A stretch of 64,000 bases of DNA. Origin: Bacillota bacterium. Its GTDB lineage: Bacteria > Bacillota > Sulfobacillia > Sulfobacillales > Sulfobacillaceae. Position numbers and translations under genes: made by a program. The stretch spans positions 42,591 to 106,590 of the forward strand of contig JAJYHT010000088.1 in assembly GCA_021784595.1 (NCBI GenBank). Direction: 5' to 3'. The notes beneath the pieces were generated by a model, which had not been told where the DNA came from, did not search any database, and saw only the letters and a list, made by a program, of their open reading frames with translations. Positions within the stretch are counted from its first letter, which is position 1. Each line of letters starts with the position of its first letter. This document shows, piece by piece, positions 9,236 through 16,811 of this stretch.

Positions 9236-9403
9236 ATGGTAGACGAACCGACTTGCCCAACATGCCACTTGGTGGTGCGCGCTGCGTTAGGGAGGTGTCC
9301 ACGTTGCGGACAGGCGTTGCCCTTGACACTATGGCAGCATTGCGGAGTATGCCGATGGGAGGCCTCGTGCTTGCCGAGCGCATTGTTTGAGCCGAAACGC
9401 TAG
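9236..9403 (+). CDS. small zinc-ribbon protein
   Basis: An unlisted 55-residue gene with seven cysteines: CPTC near residue 7, CPRCG near 21, CGVC near 36 and a further Cys45. This spacing suggests one or two zinc-binding knuckles. AAGGAGG at 9221-9227 stands 8 bases before ATG 9236, a strong ribosome site. It lies between feoB and the DUF881 gene, possibly in the same transcript as feoB. The function is unknown. A rubredoxin-like or Zn-ribbon metal sensor or adaptor role is possible given the iron-transport neighbour, but that is a guess. Confidence 0.6.
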   Translation: MVDEPTCPTCHLVVRAALGRCPRCGQALPLTLWQHCGVCRWEASCLPSALFEPKR

Positions 9404-9409
9404 AGTATA

Positions 9410-10102
9410 ATGGCGCCGAGGTGGTCTGTGGTGCGGTTGAAATCAGGTCGTGTGGCAGTAGGATTAGCGGCGCTGTTATTAGGGGTAATGATTGCGCTGC
9501 AATTTCGTTTGCAACGGATCGTGCCGCCGCCTACGGCAACCGATCAACTGCTGTCCTTATTAAAGAGTTCAGACCAAAAACGGGCCCAATTGACGGCCGA
9601 AGTAGCGCATCTCAATATGTTGTTAGACCAAAAACTCACCCAAGCCGCGGCGGCTAAACGGTTGTCATCCCAATTGCTTGATGCCGAAATGCTAGCCGGC
9701 ACCATTCCTGTTAAGGGGCCTGGGATTACCGTGTTTTGGGGCAATGGTCAGGCGCCAAGCGGCTATCAGTTGACGGATATCGACTTGCTGTTGATGGTTA
9801 ATGAACTTAGGGCTGCAGGGGCTCAAGCGATTGCAATCAACGGGCAGCGCATTACGGGAGAAACCGAGATTCGTTCAGCCGCCAACTACATTTTGATTAA
9901 CGGCAGTCAACAAAGCGCTCCCTTTACCATCGAGGCGATTGGCAGTGCCTCCACGCTTGCGGATGCACTTACTTTGCCTGGCGGGCTTTTTGACGAATCG
10001 CAACAGGAGGGGCGCGTGATGACCATCCAGCAGGCCAAGACCGAGAGAATTCCTGCTGCCCCACCCTTGCTGGTCAACTATGCACAGCCAGTTAACCCGT
10101 AA
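9410..10102 (+). CDS. DUF881 family protein (YlxW/YlxX-like)
   Basis: A 230-residue protein with an N-terminal membrane anchor (about residues 14-30), a coiled-coil stretch (about 45-80) and a conserved globular domain. DUF881 hallmarks are KGPGITVFWGNG and LLLMVNELRAAGAQAIAINGQRI. Relatives in Firmicutes sit near division genes, and their role is not settled. ATG 9410 has no good ribosome site. GTG 9428 or 9431, after GAGGTGG at 9419-9425, is a plausible alternative that removes 6-7 residues. The stop is followed by about 230 bases before icd. Confidence 0.78.
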   Translation: MAPRWSVVRLKSGRVAVGLAALLLGVMIALQFRLQRIVPPPTATDQLLSLLKSSDQKRAQLTAEVAHLNMLLDQKLTQAAAAKRLSSQLLDAEMLAGTIPVKGPGITVFWGNGQAPSGYQLTDIDLLLMVNELRAAGAQAIAINGQRITGETEIRSAANYILINGSQQSAPFTIEAIGSASTLADALTLPGGLFDESQQEGRVMTIQQAKTERIPAAPPLLVNYAQPVNP

Positions 10103-10294
10103 ACGGCATGCTGCGGATATCAGAATAGTACCATTGTTCCACCTAGACGGGTAAAAGAACCAAGGTGCCCGGATTGTGTCATGATAATAGTGAACTCGGG
10201 GTATCAGAGTGATGCTGCCAGGGAAAGAGATATATTGCGCAGCCCCCAGGGTGCAGAGATATTGGAAGCGTGTTTTTGCGGTAGAAAATGTTGG

Positions 10295-10314
10295 ATTGCT
10301 AGTTTACTAGCAAT
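10295..10314. promoter_or_regulatory. inverted repeat before the icd ribosome site
   Basis: Two 9-base arms, ATTGCTAGT and ACTAGCAAT, separated by TT, end 2 bases before the icd ribosome site AAAGGAGGGG. The repeat could be an operator for a dimeric regulator of the TCA operon, or a leader hairpin. The rest of the 230-base gap from 10103 shows no gene. Confidence 0.45.
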
Positions 10315-10331
10315 TTAAAGGAGGGGTCTTA

Positions 10332-11552
10332 TTGGCACTCAACGGACAGCCGATTACATACCAGGATGGCAAGATGGTAGTTCCTGATCAACCGATTATT
10401 CCCTACATCGAGGGTGATGGCATTGGCCCAGATATTTGGCGCGCCACCGAGCGAGTGGTTGACGCGGCAGTGGCGAAGTCATATCACGGACAGCGCCGTA
10501 TTGCTTGGATGGAGGTGTTGGCCGGCGAAAAGGCGCACGAGCAAACCGGACAGTGGTTGCCAGAAGCAACCTTGGAGGCTCTTAAAACCTTCAAAGTGGG
10601 TATTAAAGGACCTTTAACCACGCCAGTGGGTGGGGGTATTCGCAGTCTTAACGTGGCTATGCGACAAGGACTGGATTTGTACGCGTGCGTTCGACCGGTC
10701 AAGTATATCGATGGGGTGCCGTCTCCCATGCGCGAGCCGCAAAAAGTCGACATGGTGATATTCCGGGAAAATACGGAAGATGTCTACGCGGGCATTGAAT
10801 GGTCCTCTGGGTCAAAAGAGGCCGTTGCCGTGATTGAGTTTATTAACGAGCATACCAACAAGCACATCGATTTGACAGCAGGTATCGGAATCAAGCCAAT
10901 GACTCGCGCTGGCAGCGAGCGGTTGATCCGCCGCGCTATTCAATACGCATTGGACAATGGCCGGCGATCTGTCACGTTAATGCATAAGGGCAATATTATG
11001 AAGTTTACCGAAGGCGCATTTCGTGACTGGGGGTATCAACTGGCAGCCAGGGAATTTGCTGACAGCGTGGTGTCAGAGGAGGATTTATATAGAGATTTCG
11101 GCGGAAAGATGCCCGATGGCAAGATTCTCCTAAAGGACCGGATTGCAGATATTACCTTTCAGCAGGTTCTGCTTCGACCCGACGAGTACGATGTTATCGC
11201 TACCCCCAATCTCAATGGTGATTTCCTGTCTGATGCCCTGGCCGCCCAAGTCGGGGGAGTAGGGATGGCGCCGGGCAACAACATGTCAGATGATGTGGCG
11301 GTCTTTGAAGCCACTCACGGTACCGCCCCCAAGTATGCCAATCTGGACAAAGTCAACCCGAGTTCTTTAATTTTGTCTGCCGTAATGATGCTGGAACACC
11401 TGCAGTGGAAAGAAGCGGCAGATTTGGTTCGTCAAGCATTAGCAAAGACCATCCGCGATCGTATTGTGACCTATGATTTGGCACGACTCATGTCGGGAGC
11501 GACCGAGGTTAAAACCTCCGAATTTGCGACAGCGATCATTGAGCGGATGTAA
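10332..11552 (+). CDS. icd: isocitrate dehydrogenase (NADP-type family)
   Basis: A 406-residue decarboxylating isocitrate dehydrogenase that converts isocitrate to 2-oxoglutarate and CO2 in the TCA cycle. Signatures are [14 protein letters not shown], the substrate loop [50 protein letters not shown] and [10 protein letters not shown]. The length matches the family. The start is a TTG at 10332, supported by AAAGGAGGGG at 10317-10325. It is the first gene of an icd-mdh-malic enzyme-sucCD block, and mdh begins 14 bases downstream. Confidence 0.95.
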   Translation: MALNGQPITYQDGKMVVPDQPIIPYIEGDGIGPDIWRATERVVDAAVAKSYHGQRRIAWMEVLAGEKAHEQTGQWLPEATLEALKTFKVGIKGPLTTPVGGGIRSLNVAMRQGLDLYACVRPVKYIDGVPSPMREPQKVDMVIFRENTEDVYAGIEWSSGSKEAVAVIEFINEHTNKHIDLTAGIGIKPMTRAGSERLIRRAIQYALDNGRRSVTLMHKGNIMKFTEGAFRDWGYQLAAREFADSVVSEEDLYRDFGGKMPDGKILLKDRIADITFQQVLLRPDEYDVIATPNLNGDFLSDALAAQVGGVGMAPGNNMSDDVAVFEATHGTAPKYANLDKVNPSSLILSAVMMLEHLQWKEAADLVRQALAKTIRDRIVTYDLARLMSGATEVKTSEFATAIIERM

Positions 11553-11566
11553 CAGGAAAGGACGCG

Positions 11567-12502
11567 ATGAGGATGTTTAAGCGACACAAGATTACGGTGG
11601 TTGGAGCTGGCGCCACGGGCGCTACCACGGCCCACCTGTTAGCGTTGAAAGAATTGGGCGATATCGTCTTAGTCGATGTGGCAGAGGGCATTCCCCAGGG
11701 CAAGGCGCTCGACATGTGGGAATCCTGTCCTATTGAGGGATTATCCATTAAGGTGCTGGGCAGCAACGACTATGAACCAACCGCCAATTCTGATGTCATT
11801 GTTGTGACTGCAGGCATGCCCCGAAAGCCTGGCATGAGTCGAGACGACTTGCTGAAGGTCAATGCTGAAATTGTTTACCAGGTCGTGGAGAAAGCGGCTA
11901 AACTGTCGCCTGATGCGGTTATCATAGTGCTGACCAACCCGGCGGATGTGATGGCTTACGTGGCGCAAAAGGCCTCTGGCTTTCCGCACCGCCGGGTTAT
12001 TGGACAGGCTGGGGTACTGGATTCGGCACGGTTTCGGACCTTCTTGGCAGAGGCGCTTAATGTGTCGCCTAGAGATGTCTCGGCCTTTGTAATGGGTGGG
12101 CATGGCGACGACATGGTTCCGCTAGTTCGCTATTCTTATGTGGGTGGGATTCCAGTCGAAAAGCTTTTGCCCCGCGAGACCTTAGAGGCCATTGTGCAAC
12201 GCACGCGCACGGGCGGGGGCGAAGTATTGGGACTAATGAAGGTTTCAGCATTTTATGCTCCAGGATCCTCGTTGGCAGAGATGGTAAAAGCGGTACTGAA
12301 CGACGAGCGCCGTGTGATTCCGGCCATCTGTTATCTGGATGGCCAGTATGGTGAAAAGGACATTTACGTGGGGGTACCCGCCGTATTGGGCGGTAACGGA
12401 GTCGAAAAAGTACTTGAGATCGATTTCACCAGTGAAGAAGCCGGTGCGTTCAAAAAATCCGTGGCCTCGGTACGCACACCATTGTCGATGTTGTCGTACT
12501 AG
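11567..12502 (+). CDS. mdh: malate dehydrogenase
   Basis: A 311-residue malate dehydrogenase of the LDH-like type, interconverting malate and oxaloacetate with NAD. The Rossmann motif VVGAGATGATTAHLL is followed by the acidic residue of IVLVDVAEG, consistent with NAD preference. The substrate arginine loop appears as GMPRKPGMSRDDLL, then VLTNPADVMAYV and the catalytic histidine in VMGGHGDDMVPL. ATG 11567 follows AGGAAAGGA. An alternative ATG lies two codons on (11573). A hairpin, not a classic terminator, separates it from the malic-enzyme gene. Confidence 0.95.
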   Translation: MRMFKRHKITVVGAGATGATTAHLLALKELGDIVLVDVAEGIPQGKALDMWESCPIEGLSIKVLGSNDYEPTANSDVIVVTAGMPRKPGMSRDDLLKVNAEIVYQVVEKAAKLSPDAVIIVLTNPADVMAYVAQKASGFPHRRVIGQAGVLDSARFRTFLAEALNVSPRDVSAFVMGGHGDDMVPLVRYSYVGGIPVEKLLPRETLEAIVQRTRTGGGEVLGLMKVSAFYAPGSSLAEMVKAVLNDERRVIPAICYLDGQYGEKDIYVGVPAVLGGNGVEKVLEIDFTSEEAGAFKKSVASVRTPLSMLSY

Positions 12503-12515
12503 AATATCCCGTCAT

Positions 12516-12555
12516 GGCATCGCGCGAGATCTTCTGAGGAGATTTCGCGCCATGC
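12516..12555 (+). other. intergenic hairpin between mdh and malic enzyme
   Basis: Arms GGCATCGCGCGAGATCT and AGATTTCGCGCCATGCC pair with two mismatches around a short loop. No T-run follows, so this is not a standard terminator. It may stabilise the upstream mRNA or set a processing point within the operon. The remaining bases to 12638 contain only the next ribosome site. Confidence 0.5.
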
Positions 12556-12638
12556 CAGCGGTTTGACCGAAACGAGTCCCATTGCTGGTGATAGCGAGGG
12601 AAATTATTTTTCACGGGAATTAGGTAGGAGGCCAATCC

Positions 12639-13910
12639 ATGCAAAGTCGCGACCGCGCCTTGCATTATCACGAAGAGCATCGTGGCAAAATTCAAGTCCT
12701 AAGCAAAGTGCCGGTCCGCAGCCAGGAGGATCTGGCGCTGGCGTATACGCCGGGTGTGGCCGAACCCTGCCGTGAGATCGAAGCCAATCCGTCTCTAGTC
12801 AACCGTTACACCAACCGAGCCAACACGGTGGCTATCGTGACGGATGGCACCGCGGTGTTGGGGTTGGGCGATATTGGCCCGATGGCAGGGTTGCCGGTGA
12901 TGGAAGGCAAGTCTGTCCTCTTCAAGATGTTTGGTGGAGTTGATGCGTTTCCCATTTGTTTGGACACAAAAGATCCAGACAAAATTGTAGAAACCGTGCG
13001 CTTGCTGCAACCGTCCTTCGGCGGAATTAATCTCGAGGATGTATCTGCCCCGCGCGCTTTCATGATTGAGGAAAAATTGCGCGAGACCTTGTCGATCCCG
13101 ATCTTTAACGACGATCAACATGGCACGGCGGTGGTTGTGGGCGCGGCTCTGACTAACGCTTTGCGCTTTGCTGGCAAAAGCATTGCCCAAGTCCGGATTG
13201 TGTTCAATGGAGCCGGTGCAGCCGCGATTGCGACCGCGCGGCACCTTTTAGCCATGGGCGCTCTGGATATTAGTCTGGTGGACCGGCAGGGTTTGATATA
13301 CGAGGGACGGGCAGGCGATTCCAACCCGTATAAAGAGGCCATTGCCCGGTTGACGAACCGTGAAGCGCGCCGTGGTGGGTTAGATCAAGCGCTTAAAGGA
13401 GCCGATGTGTTCATCGGGGTTTCGGTGGCGGGAGCGCTGTCCATGGAAATGATGAAAGACATGAACCGCGATGCGATTGTATTTGCTCTGGCCAACCCGG
13501 TGCCTGAAATCTGGCCTGTTTTAGCGATGGAAGCAGGAGCAAAAGTTGTCGGTACCGGTCGAAGTGATTTTCCCAACCAGATAAACAACGTCCTAGGGTT
13601 TCCCGGCATTTTCCGCGGCGCGTTGGATGTGGGAGCCCGGGAAATCAATGAGAGTATGCGTTTGGCAGCTTCAGCGGCGTTGTCCCGTCTGATTGCCGAC
13701 AAGGACTTGCGAGATGATTACATTATTCCTCAGCCAATGGATCGACGGGTGGCGCCAGTGGTGGCGGCGGCAGTCGCTGAGGCGGCTAGGGAGAGCGGCG
13801 TGGCGACGGTTGACGTGTCACCGGAATGGGTAGCTGACCACTGCCGTCGACTTGTCAATGAGGTGCTGAGGATAGAGGATAAAATACTGGAAGGGGAGGA
13901 TGGCGTGTGA
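12639..13910 (+). CDS. NAD(P)-dependent malic enzyme
   Basis: A 423-residue short-form malic enzyme that oxidatively decarboxylates malate to pyruvate. Conserved blocks are LALAYTPGVAEPCREI, VTDGTAVLGLGDIG, PVMEGKSVLFKMFGGVDA (catalytic Lys), the metal site INLEDVSAPRAF with IPIFNDDQHGTA, the dinucleotide motif VFNGAGAAAIA, and the late ALANPVPEI and ATGRSDFPNQ-like (here GTGRSDFPNQ) motifs. It lacks the phosphotransacetylase-like C-terminal domain of long MaeB. ATG 12639 has GGTAGGAGG upstream. The 3' end overlaps sucC by 4 bases. The family overlaps with genes named maeA, maeB and sfcA, so no symbol is assigned. Confidence 0.92.
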   Translation: MQSRDRALHYHEEHRGKIQVLSKVPVRSQEDLALAYTPGVAEPCREIEANPSLVNRYTNRANTVAIVTDGTAVLGLGDIGPMAGLPVMEGKSVLFKMFGGVDAFPICLDTKDPDKIVETVRLLQPSFGGINLEDVSAPRAFMIEEKLRETLSIPIFNDDQHGTAVVVGAALTNALRFAGKSIAQVRIVFNGAGAAAIATARHLLAMGALDISLVDRQGLIYEGRAGDSNPYKEAIARLTNREARRGGLDQALKGADVFIGVSVAGALSMEMMKDMNRDAIVFALANPVPEIWPVLAMEAGAKVVGTGRSDFPNQINNVLGFPGIFRGALDVGAREINESMRLAASAALSRLIADKDLRDDYIIPQPMDRRVAPVVAAAVAEAARESGVATVDVSPEWVADHCRRLVNEVLRIEDKILEGEDGV

Positions 13911-15019
13911 AGCAGTATGAGTATTTGGCCAAGCAAATTTTGGCCGCCTATGGGATCCCTATTCCCGCAGGCAGAGTAGTGGACAACCCTCTACAAGCGT
14001 ACCAAGCGGTTGAGGCAATAGGACCGGCAGCATTGAAAGCGCAAGTTTTGGTGGGCGGCCGGGGTAAAGCGGGAGGCATCAAGTTTGCCACCACCCCTGA
14101 GGAAGCCCAGAAGTTGGCTCAGGATATGCTTGGCATGAACCTTAAGGGGTACATTGTCGAACGGCTTTATGCCGAGGGAAAGTTGAACATTGAACAAGAA
14201 CTGTATGTGTCTGTGACGACCGACCGGAATGCTAAGGCTCCTCTGGTGATGGCGTCGTTGGCTGGTGGAATGGAAATCGAAGATGTGGCCGACGAACAGA
14301 TTGTCCGGCGCTATGTCGATCCGCGTGTGGGAGTGATGCCCTATTTTGGCCGTGAAATGGCATCAGCATTGGGATTGACGGGAACGATATTCAAAGAGTT
14401 CGCGGATTTGATCGTGAAACTTTACACCATTTATCACGAAAAGGATGCCGAGTTGGTAGAAATCAATCCGTTGGCGGTTGTTAACGGACATTTGGTAGCT
14501 GCGGATGCGCGGCTGAATATTGACGACAGCGCAATGTTTCGCCACCCGGAGATTGAGGCGATTGAAGAAGGGTCGGAATTGGAGAAAAAGGTCCACGAAA
14601 TTGGGCTGGCCTATGTTGAATTGGACGGGGACATTGCGGTCATGGCGAACGGCGCCGGAATGGCTATGGCCACATTAGATGCCATAGAATTTTTTGGCGG
14701 AAAGCCAGCCAACTTTTTGGATGCCGGCGGGGGTGCCTCGGTGGAACCCACCGCGCAAGCTTTAGGGGTGTTGGTCTCGATGGAGCCCAAAGTGATTTTT
14801 GTTAACATATTCGGTGGCATTACGCGATGTGATGATGTTGCCCGAGCTATTCTCCAGGTTAAAGAAACCATAGGGATTCCCGTGCCATTAGTCGTGAGAC
14901 TGGTTGGAACCAACGAGGCAGAAGGCGTACGAATGCTGGCGGATAGCGGCATAGCGGCGTACTCGGAAATGGCTGAAGCTGCTGAAGAAGCCGTAAAATT
15001 AGCGGGGGAGGGACGTTAA
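13907..15019 (+). CDS. sucC: succinyl-CoA synthetase subunit beta
   Basis: The 370-residue ATP-grasp beta subunit of succinate-CoA ligase, which conserves the thioester energy of succinyl-CoA as ATP or GTP. Seen are AKQILAAYGIPIPAG, QVLVGGRGKAGGIK, ELYVSVTTDRN, LVEINPLAVV, ANGAGMAMATLD, NFLDAGGGA and FVNIFGGITRCDDVA. GTG 13907 overlaps the malic-enzyme stop, and AAGGGGAGG lies before it. sucD begins one base after its stop. The length is slightly below the usual 385-390. Confidence 0.95.
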   Translation: MKQYEYLAKQILAAYGIPIPAGRVVDNPLQAYQAVEAIGPAALKAQVLVGGRGKAGGIKFATTPEEAQKLAQDMLGMNLKGYIVERLYAEGKLNIEQELYVSVTTDRNAKAPLVMASLAGGMEIEDVADEQIVRRYVDPRVGVMPYFGREMASALGLTGTIFKEFADLIVKLYTIYHEKDAELVEINPLAVVNGHLVAADARLNIDDSAMFRHPEIEAIEEGSELEKKVHEIGLAYVELDGDIAVMANGAGMAMATLDAIEFFGGKPANFLDAGGGASVEPTAQALGVLVSMEPKVIFVNIFGGITRCDDVARAILQVKETIGIPVPLVVRLVGTNEAEGVRMLADSGIAAYSEMAEAAEEAVKLAGEGR

Positions 15020-15020
15020 C

Positions 15021-15890
15021 ATGGCCATTTTGTTGACAAGCCAATCCCGGGTCATTGTACAAGGGATGACCGGCAATCAAGGTCGATTTCACACGGGACA
15101 AATGGTGGCGTATGGAACCCAGGTGGTTGGTGGAGTATCGCCAGGCAAGGCTGGACAGTCAGTGGATGGGGTGCCGGTGTTTGACACCGTGCGCTCGGCC
15201 GTGGCCGAGACTAAAGCGGATGCTTCGATTGTGTTTGTTCCGGCACCATTTGCCAAGGACGCTGCCTTTGAAGCCATGGAAAATGGTATCAAACTGCTGG
15301 TGATGATTCCCGAACACATCCCGGTGGAGGACGCTATCGCGATCGTCACGCGGGCTAAGGATTTGGGTGTGGTGGTCATTGGGCCGAATACCTTTGGCCT
15401 AATCTCTCCTGGCGAGAAGACTAAAATGGGGATTATGCCCAATCATATCTACAAACCGGGCCCCGTGGGCGTGGTCGCGCGCTCTGGGACTTTAAGCTAT
15501 GAAATTGCTTTCAGTCTTACCAACGCCGGATTAGGACAGACCACCGTGGTGGGGATGGGCGGAGATCCGGTTGTGGGACAGACCTTTGTGTCGGTACTCG
15601 AGGAATTCAAGCGGGATCCCAAGACTCGCGTCATTGTCATGGTAGGAGAAATTGGCGGCAGTGCCGAGGAAGAAGCTGCGCAACATATTAAGGATCTCGG
15701 CAAGCCGGTGGTGGCTTACTTAGCTGGTCGCGCAGCACCTCCGGGCAAACGGATGGGCCATGCAGGAGCCATTATTGAGCGTGGCAGAGGCACTTTGGAA
15801 AGCAAAGAGAAGGCACTGACGGCAGCAGGCGCAACCGTGGTCACGATGCCATGGCAAGTAGCCCAAGCGGTTGCGGGTGTGTTGCAATAA
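15021..15890 (+). CDS. sucD: succinyl-CoA synthetase subunit alpha
   Basis: The 289-residue alpha subunit that forms the heteromer with SucC. The CoA-binding Rossmann part shows IVQGMTGNQGRFHT, then GGVSPGKAG and VIGPNTFGLISPGE. The ligase part holds ARSGTLSYE, VGMGGDPVVG and the phosphohistidine loop AGRAAPPGKRMGHAGAII. ATG 15021 directly follows sucC, and GGGGGAGGGACG lies before it. A rho-independent terminator follows, closing the operon. Confidence 0.95.
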   Translation: MAILLTSQSRVIVQGMTGNQGRFHTGQMVAYGTQVVGGVSPGKAGQSVDGVPVFDTVRSAVAETKADASIVFVPAPFAKDAAFEAMENGIKLLVMIPEHIPVEDAIAIVTRAKDLGVVVIGPNTFGLISPGEKTKMGIMPNHIYKPGPVGVVARSGTLSYEIAFSLTNAGLGQTTVVGMGGDPVVGQTFVSVLEEFKRDPKTRVIVMVGEIGGSAEEEAAQHIKDLGKPVVAYLAGRAAPPGKRMGHAGAIIERGRGTLESKEKALTAAGATVVTMPWQVAQAVAGVLQ

Positions 15891-15909
15891 CAAAAATTCT
15901 TAGGCCAAG

Positions 15910-15946
15910 CGGTACCGTGCAATGCTGACGGTGCCGTTTTGTTTTT
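15910..15946 (+). terminator. terminator after sucD
   Basis: Arms CGGTACCGT (15910-15918) and ACGGTGCCG (15928-15936) with a 9-base loop are followed by TTTTGTTTTT. This is a strong intrinsic terminator for the icd-sucD operon. It also ends at the stop of the convergent HTH gene. Confidence 0.85.
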
Positions 15947-16292
15947 AAGAATGGCGATAAAGGCTGACTTTGTGGCGGATCAAGGCCACCACCTCAGCCC
16001 ACTCTTCGGGTGGCAAAATGGTTTGGGCTTCAAGCCATTCATCCCAGGAGAGGCCATAAGGCCGCAACACTTCGCGAGTGCGAGTTGGTCCGTATCCTGC
16101 TAATTGGAGTAAAAAATCAGGGTCCACTTTAAGCGCAAGGGCTAAGCTGTTGATTTGCTCAGGATCTGGAGCTGGGCGTTCGCCTCGTTCGATGCGGGAC
16201 AAATATGAAGGACTGATGCCGCTTAGCGCCTCGATAGCTTTAAGCGTCAGCGAGAGATAGCGGCGGCGATTCCTGATGTAATCACCAAACAT
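15945..16292 (-). CDS. XRE-family transcriptional regulator
   Basis: A 115-residue cytoplasmic regulator. The N-terminal Cro/C1-type helix-turn-helix is clear: IRNRRRYLSLTLKAIEALSG, then SPSYLSRIERGERPAPDPEQ, followed by LALALKVDPDFLLQLAGY. The C-terminal third (WDEWLEAQTILPPEEWAEVVALIRH) is helical and probably serves dimerisation. The ATG is at 16292-16290 with GGAGGGACATCG upstream on the minus strand. It is divergent from another small HTH gene across an interval with three similar inverted repeats, which it may bind. Confidence 0.85.
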   Translation of the reverse strand: MFGDYIRNRRRYLSLTLKAIEALSGISPSYLSRIERGERPAPDPEQINSLALALKVDPDFLLQLAGYGPTRTREVLRPYGLSWDEWLEAQTILPPEEWAEVVALIRHKVSLYRHS

Positions 16293-16348
16293 TCGATGTC
16301 CCTCCCGCCAAGATGGTGTGTCCTTCCTTCGCCATGGTACTCAAGATA

Positions 16349-16434
16349 TTGCCTATAGGCAACAGTAAGCAGTCCAAAACATGGAATTTGCCAAAATGGC
16401 AATAAATAGGGTATGATTTTGCCAATCTGGCAAA
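16349..16434. promoter_or_regulatory. three related operator-like inverted repeats
   Basis: Three palindromes share TTGCC...GGCAA: TTGCCTATAGGCAA (16349-16362), TTGCCAAAATGGCAA (16388-16402) and TTTGCCAATCTGGCAAA (16418-16434). The last ends just before the start of the plus-strand HTH gene. The second and third are centred 31 bases apart, about three helical turns. Placement between two divergent HTH genes strongly suggests an autoregulatory switch. Confidence 0.75.
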
Positions 16435-16447
16435 GGGAATGGTTGTA

Positions 16448-16675
16448 ATGCCCACCTTAAAGGTCAATGTACCGGGTCTGCGTCAGTTTATGAAGGACAA
16501 AGGATGGTCCGAGCGCGAATTGGCACTACATATGGACCTGGCCTACTCCTACGTGAATCGCATCTTAAGTGAGAAAAGGCAACCGGGTGCTAAGTTCATT
16601 GCGGGTGCGCTTACGATAGGCTTACGCATTGAAGATGCCTTTATCATTGAGGATGTACCGCCGAAACCGTCGTAG
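16448..16675 (+). CDS. small HTH (Cro/C1-type) DNA-binding protein
   Basis: A 75-residue protein consisting almost only of a helix-turn-helix: LRQFMKDKGWSERELALHM, then AYSYVNRILSEKRQPGAKFI, AGALTIGLRIEDAF. ATG 16448 is preferred because AAAGGGA at 16432-16438 lies 9 bases before it. The in-frame ATG 16439 has almost no spacing. It is divergent from the XRE gene, and the array of repeats lies directly upstream. It is probably a transcriptional switch protein whose target may be its own promoter or the adjacent hem operon. Confidence 0.72.
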   Translation: MPTLKVNVPGLRQFMKDKGWSERELALHMDLAYSYVNRILSEKRQPGAKFIAGALTIGLRIEDAFIIEDVPPKPS

Positions 16676-16702
16676 TGGAGATAGAAAATCTTGCTTGTTT
16701 GG

Positions 16703-16728
16703 TTAAACCCTTGATATCAAGGGTTTAA
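16703..16728. promoter_or_regulatory. 26-base perfect palindrome upstream of hemA
   Basis: The arms TTAAACCCTTGAT and ATCAAGGGTTTAA are perfectly complementary with no spacer. It lies 84 bases before the hemA start and 28 bases after the HTH gene. No T-tract follows, so a dimeric regulator site is more likely than a terminator, although a hairpin with a small loop is possible. Confidence 0.55.
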
Positions 16729-16811
16729 ATTTGCTTTAATAAGGCTAGAGTGTACAGGGCACTTATAAGATTGCTCATTCGGGTACAGGCTAGAAGTTGA
16801 GGTGAAGTCGG

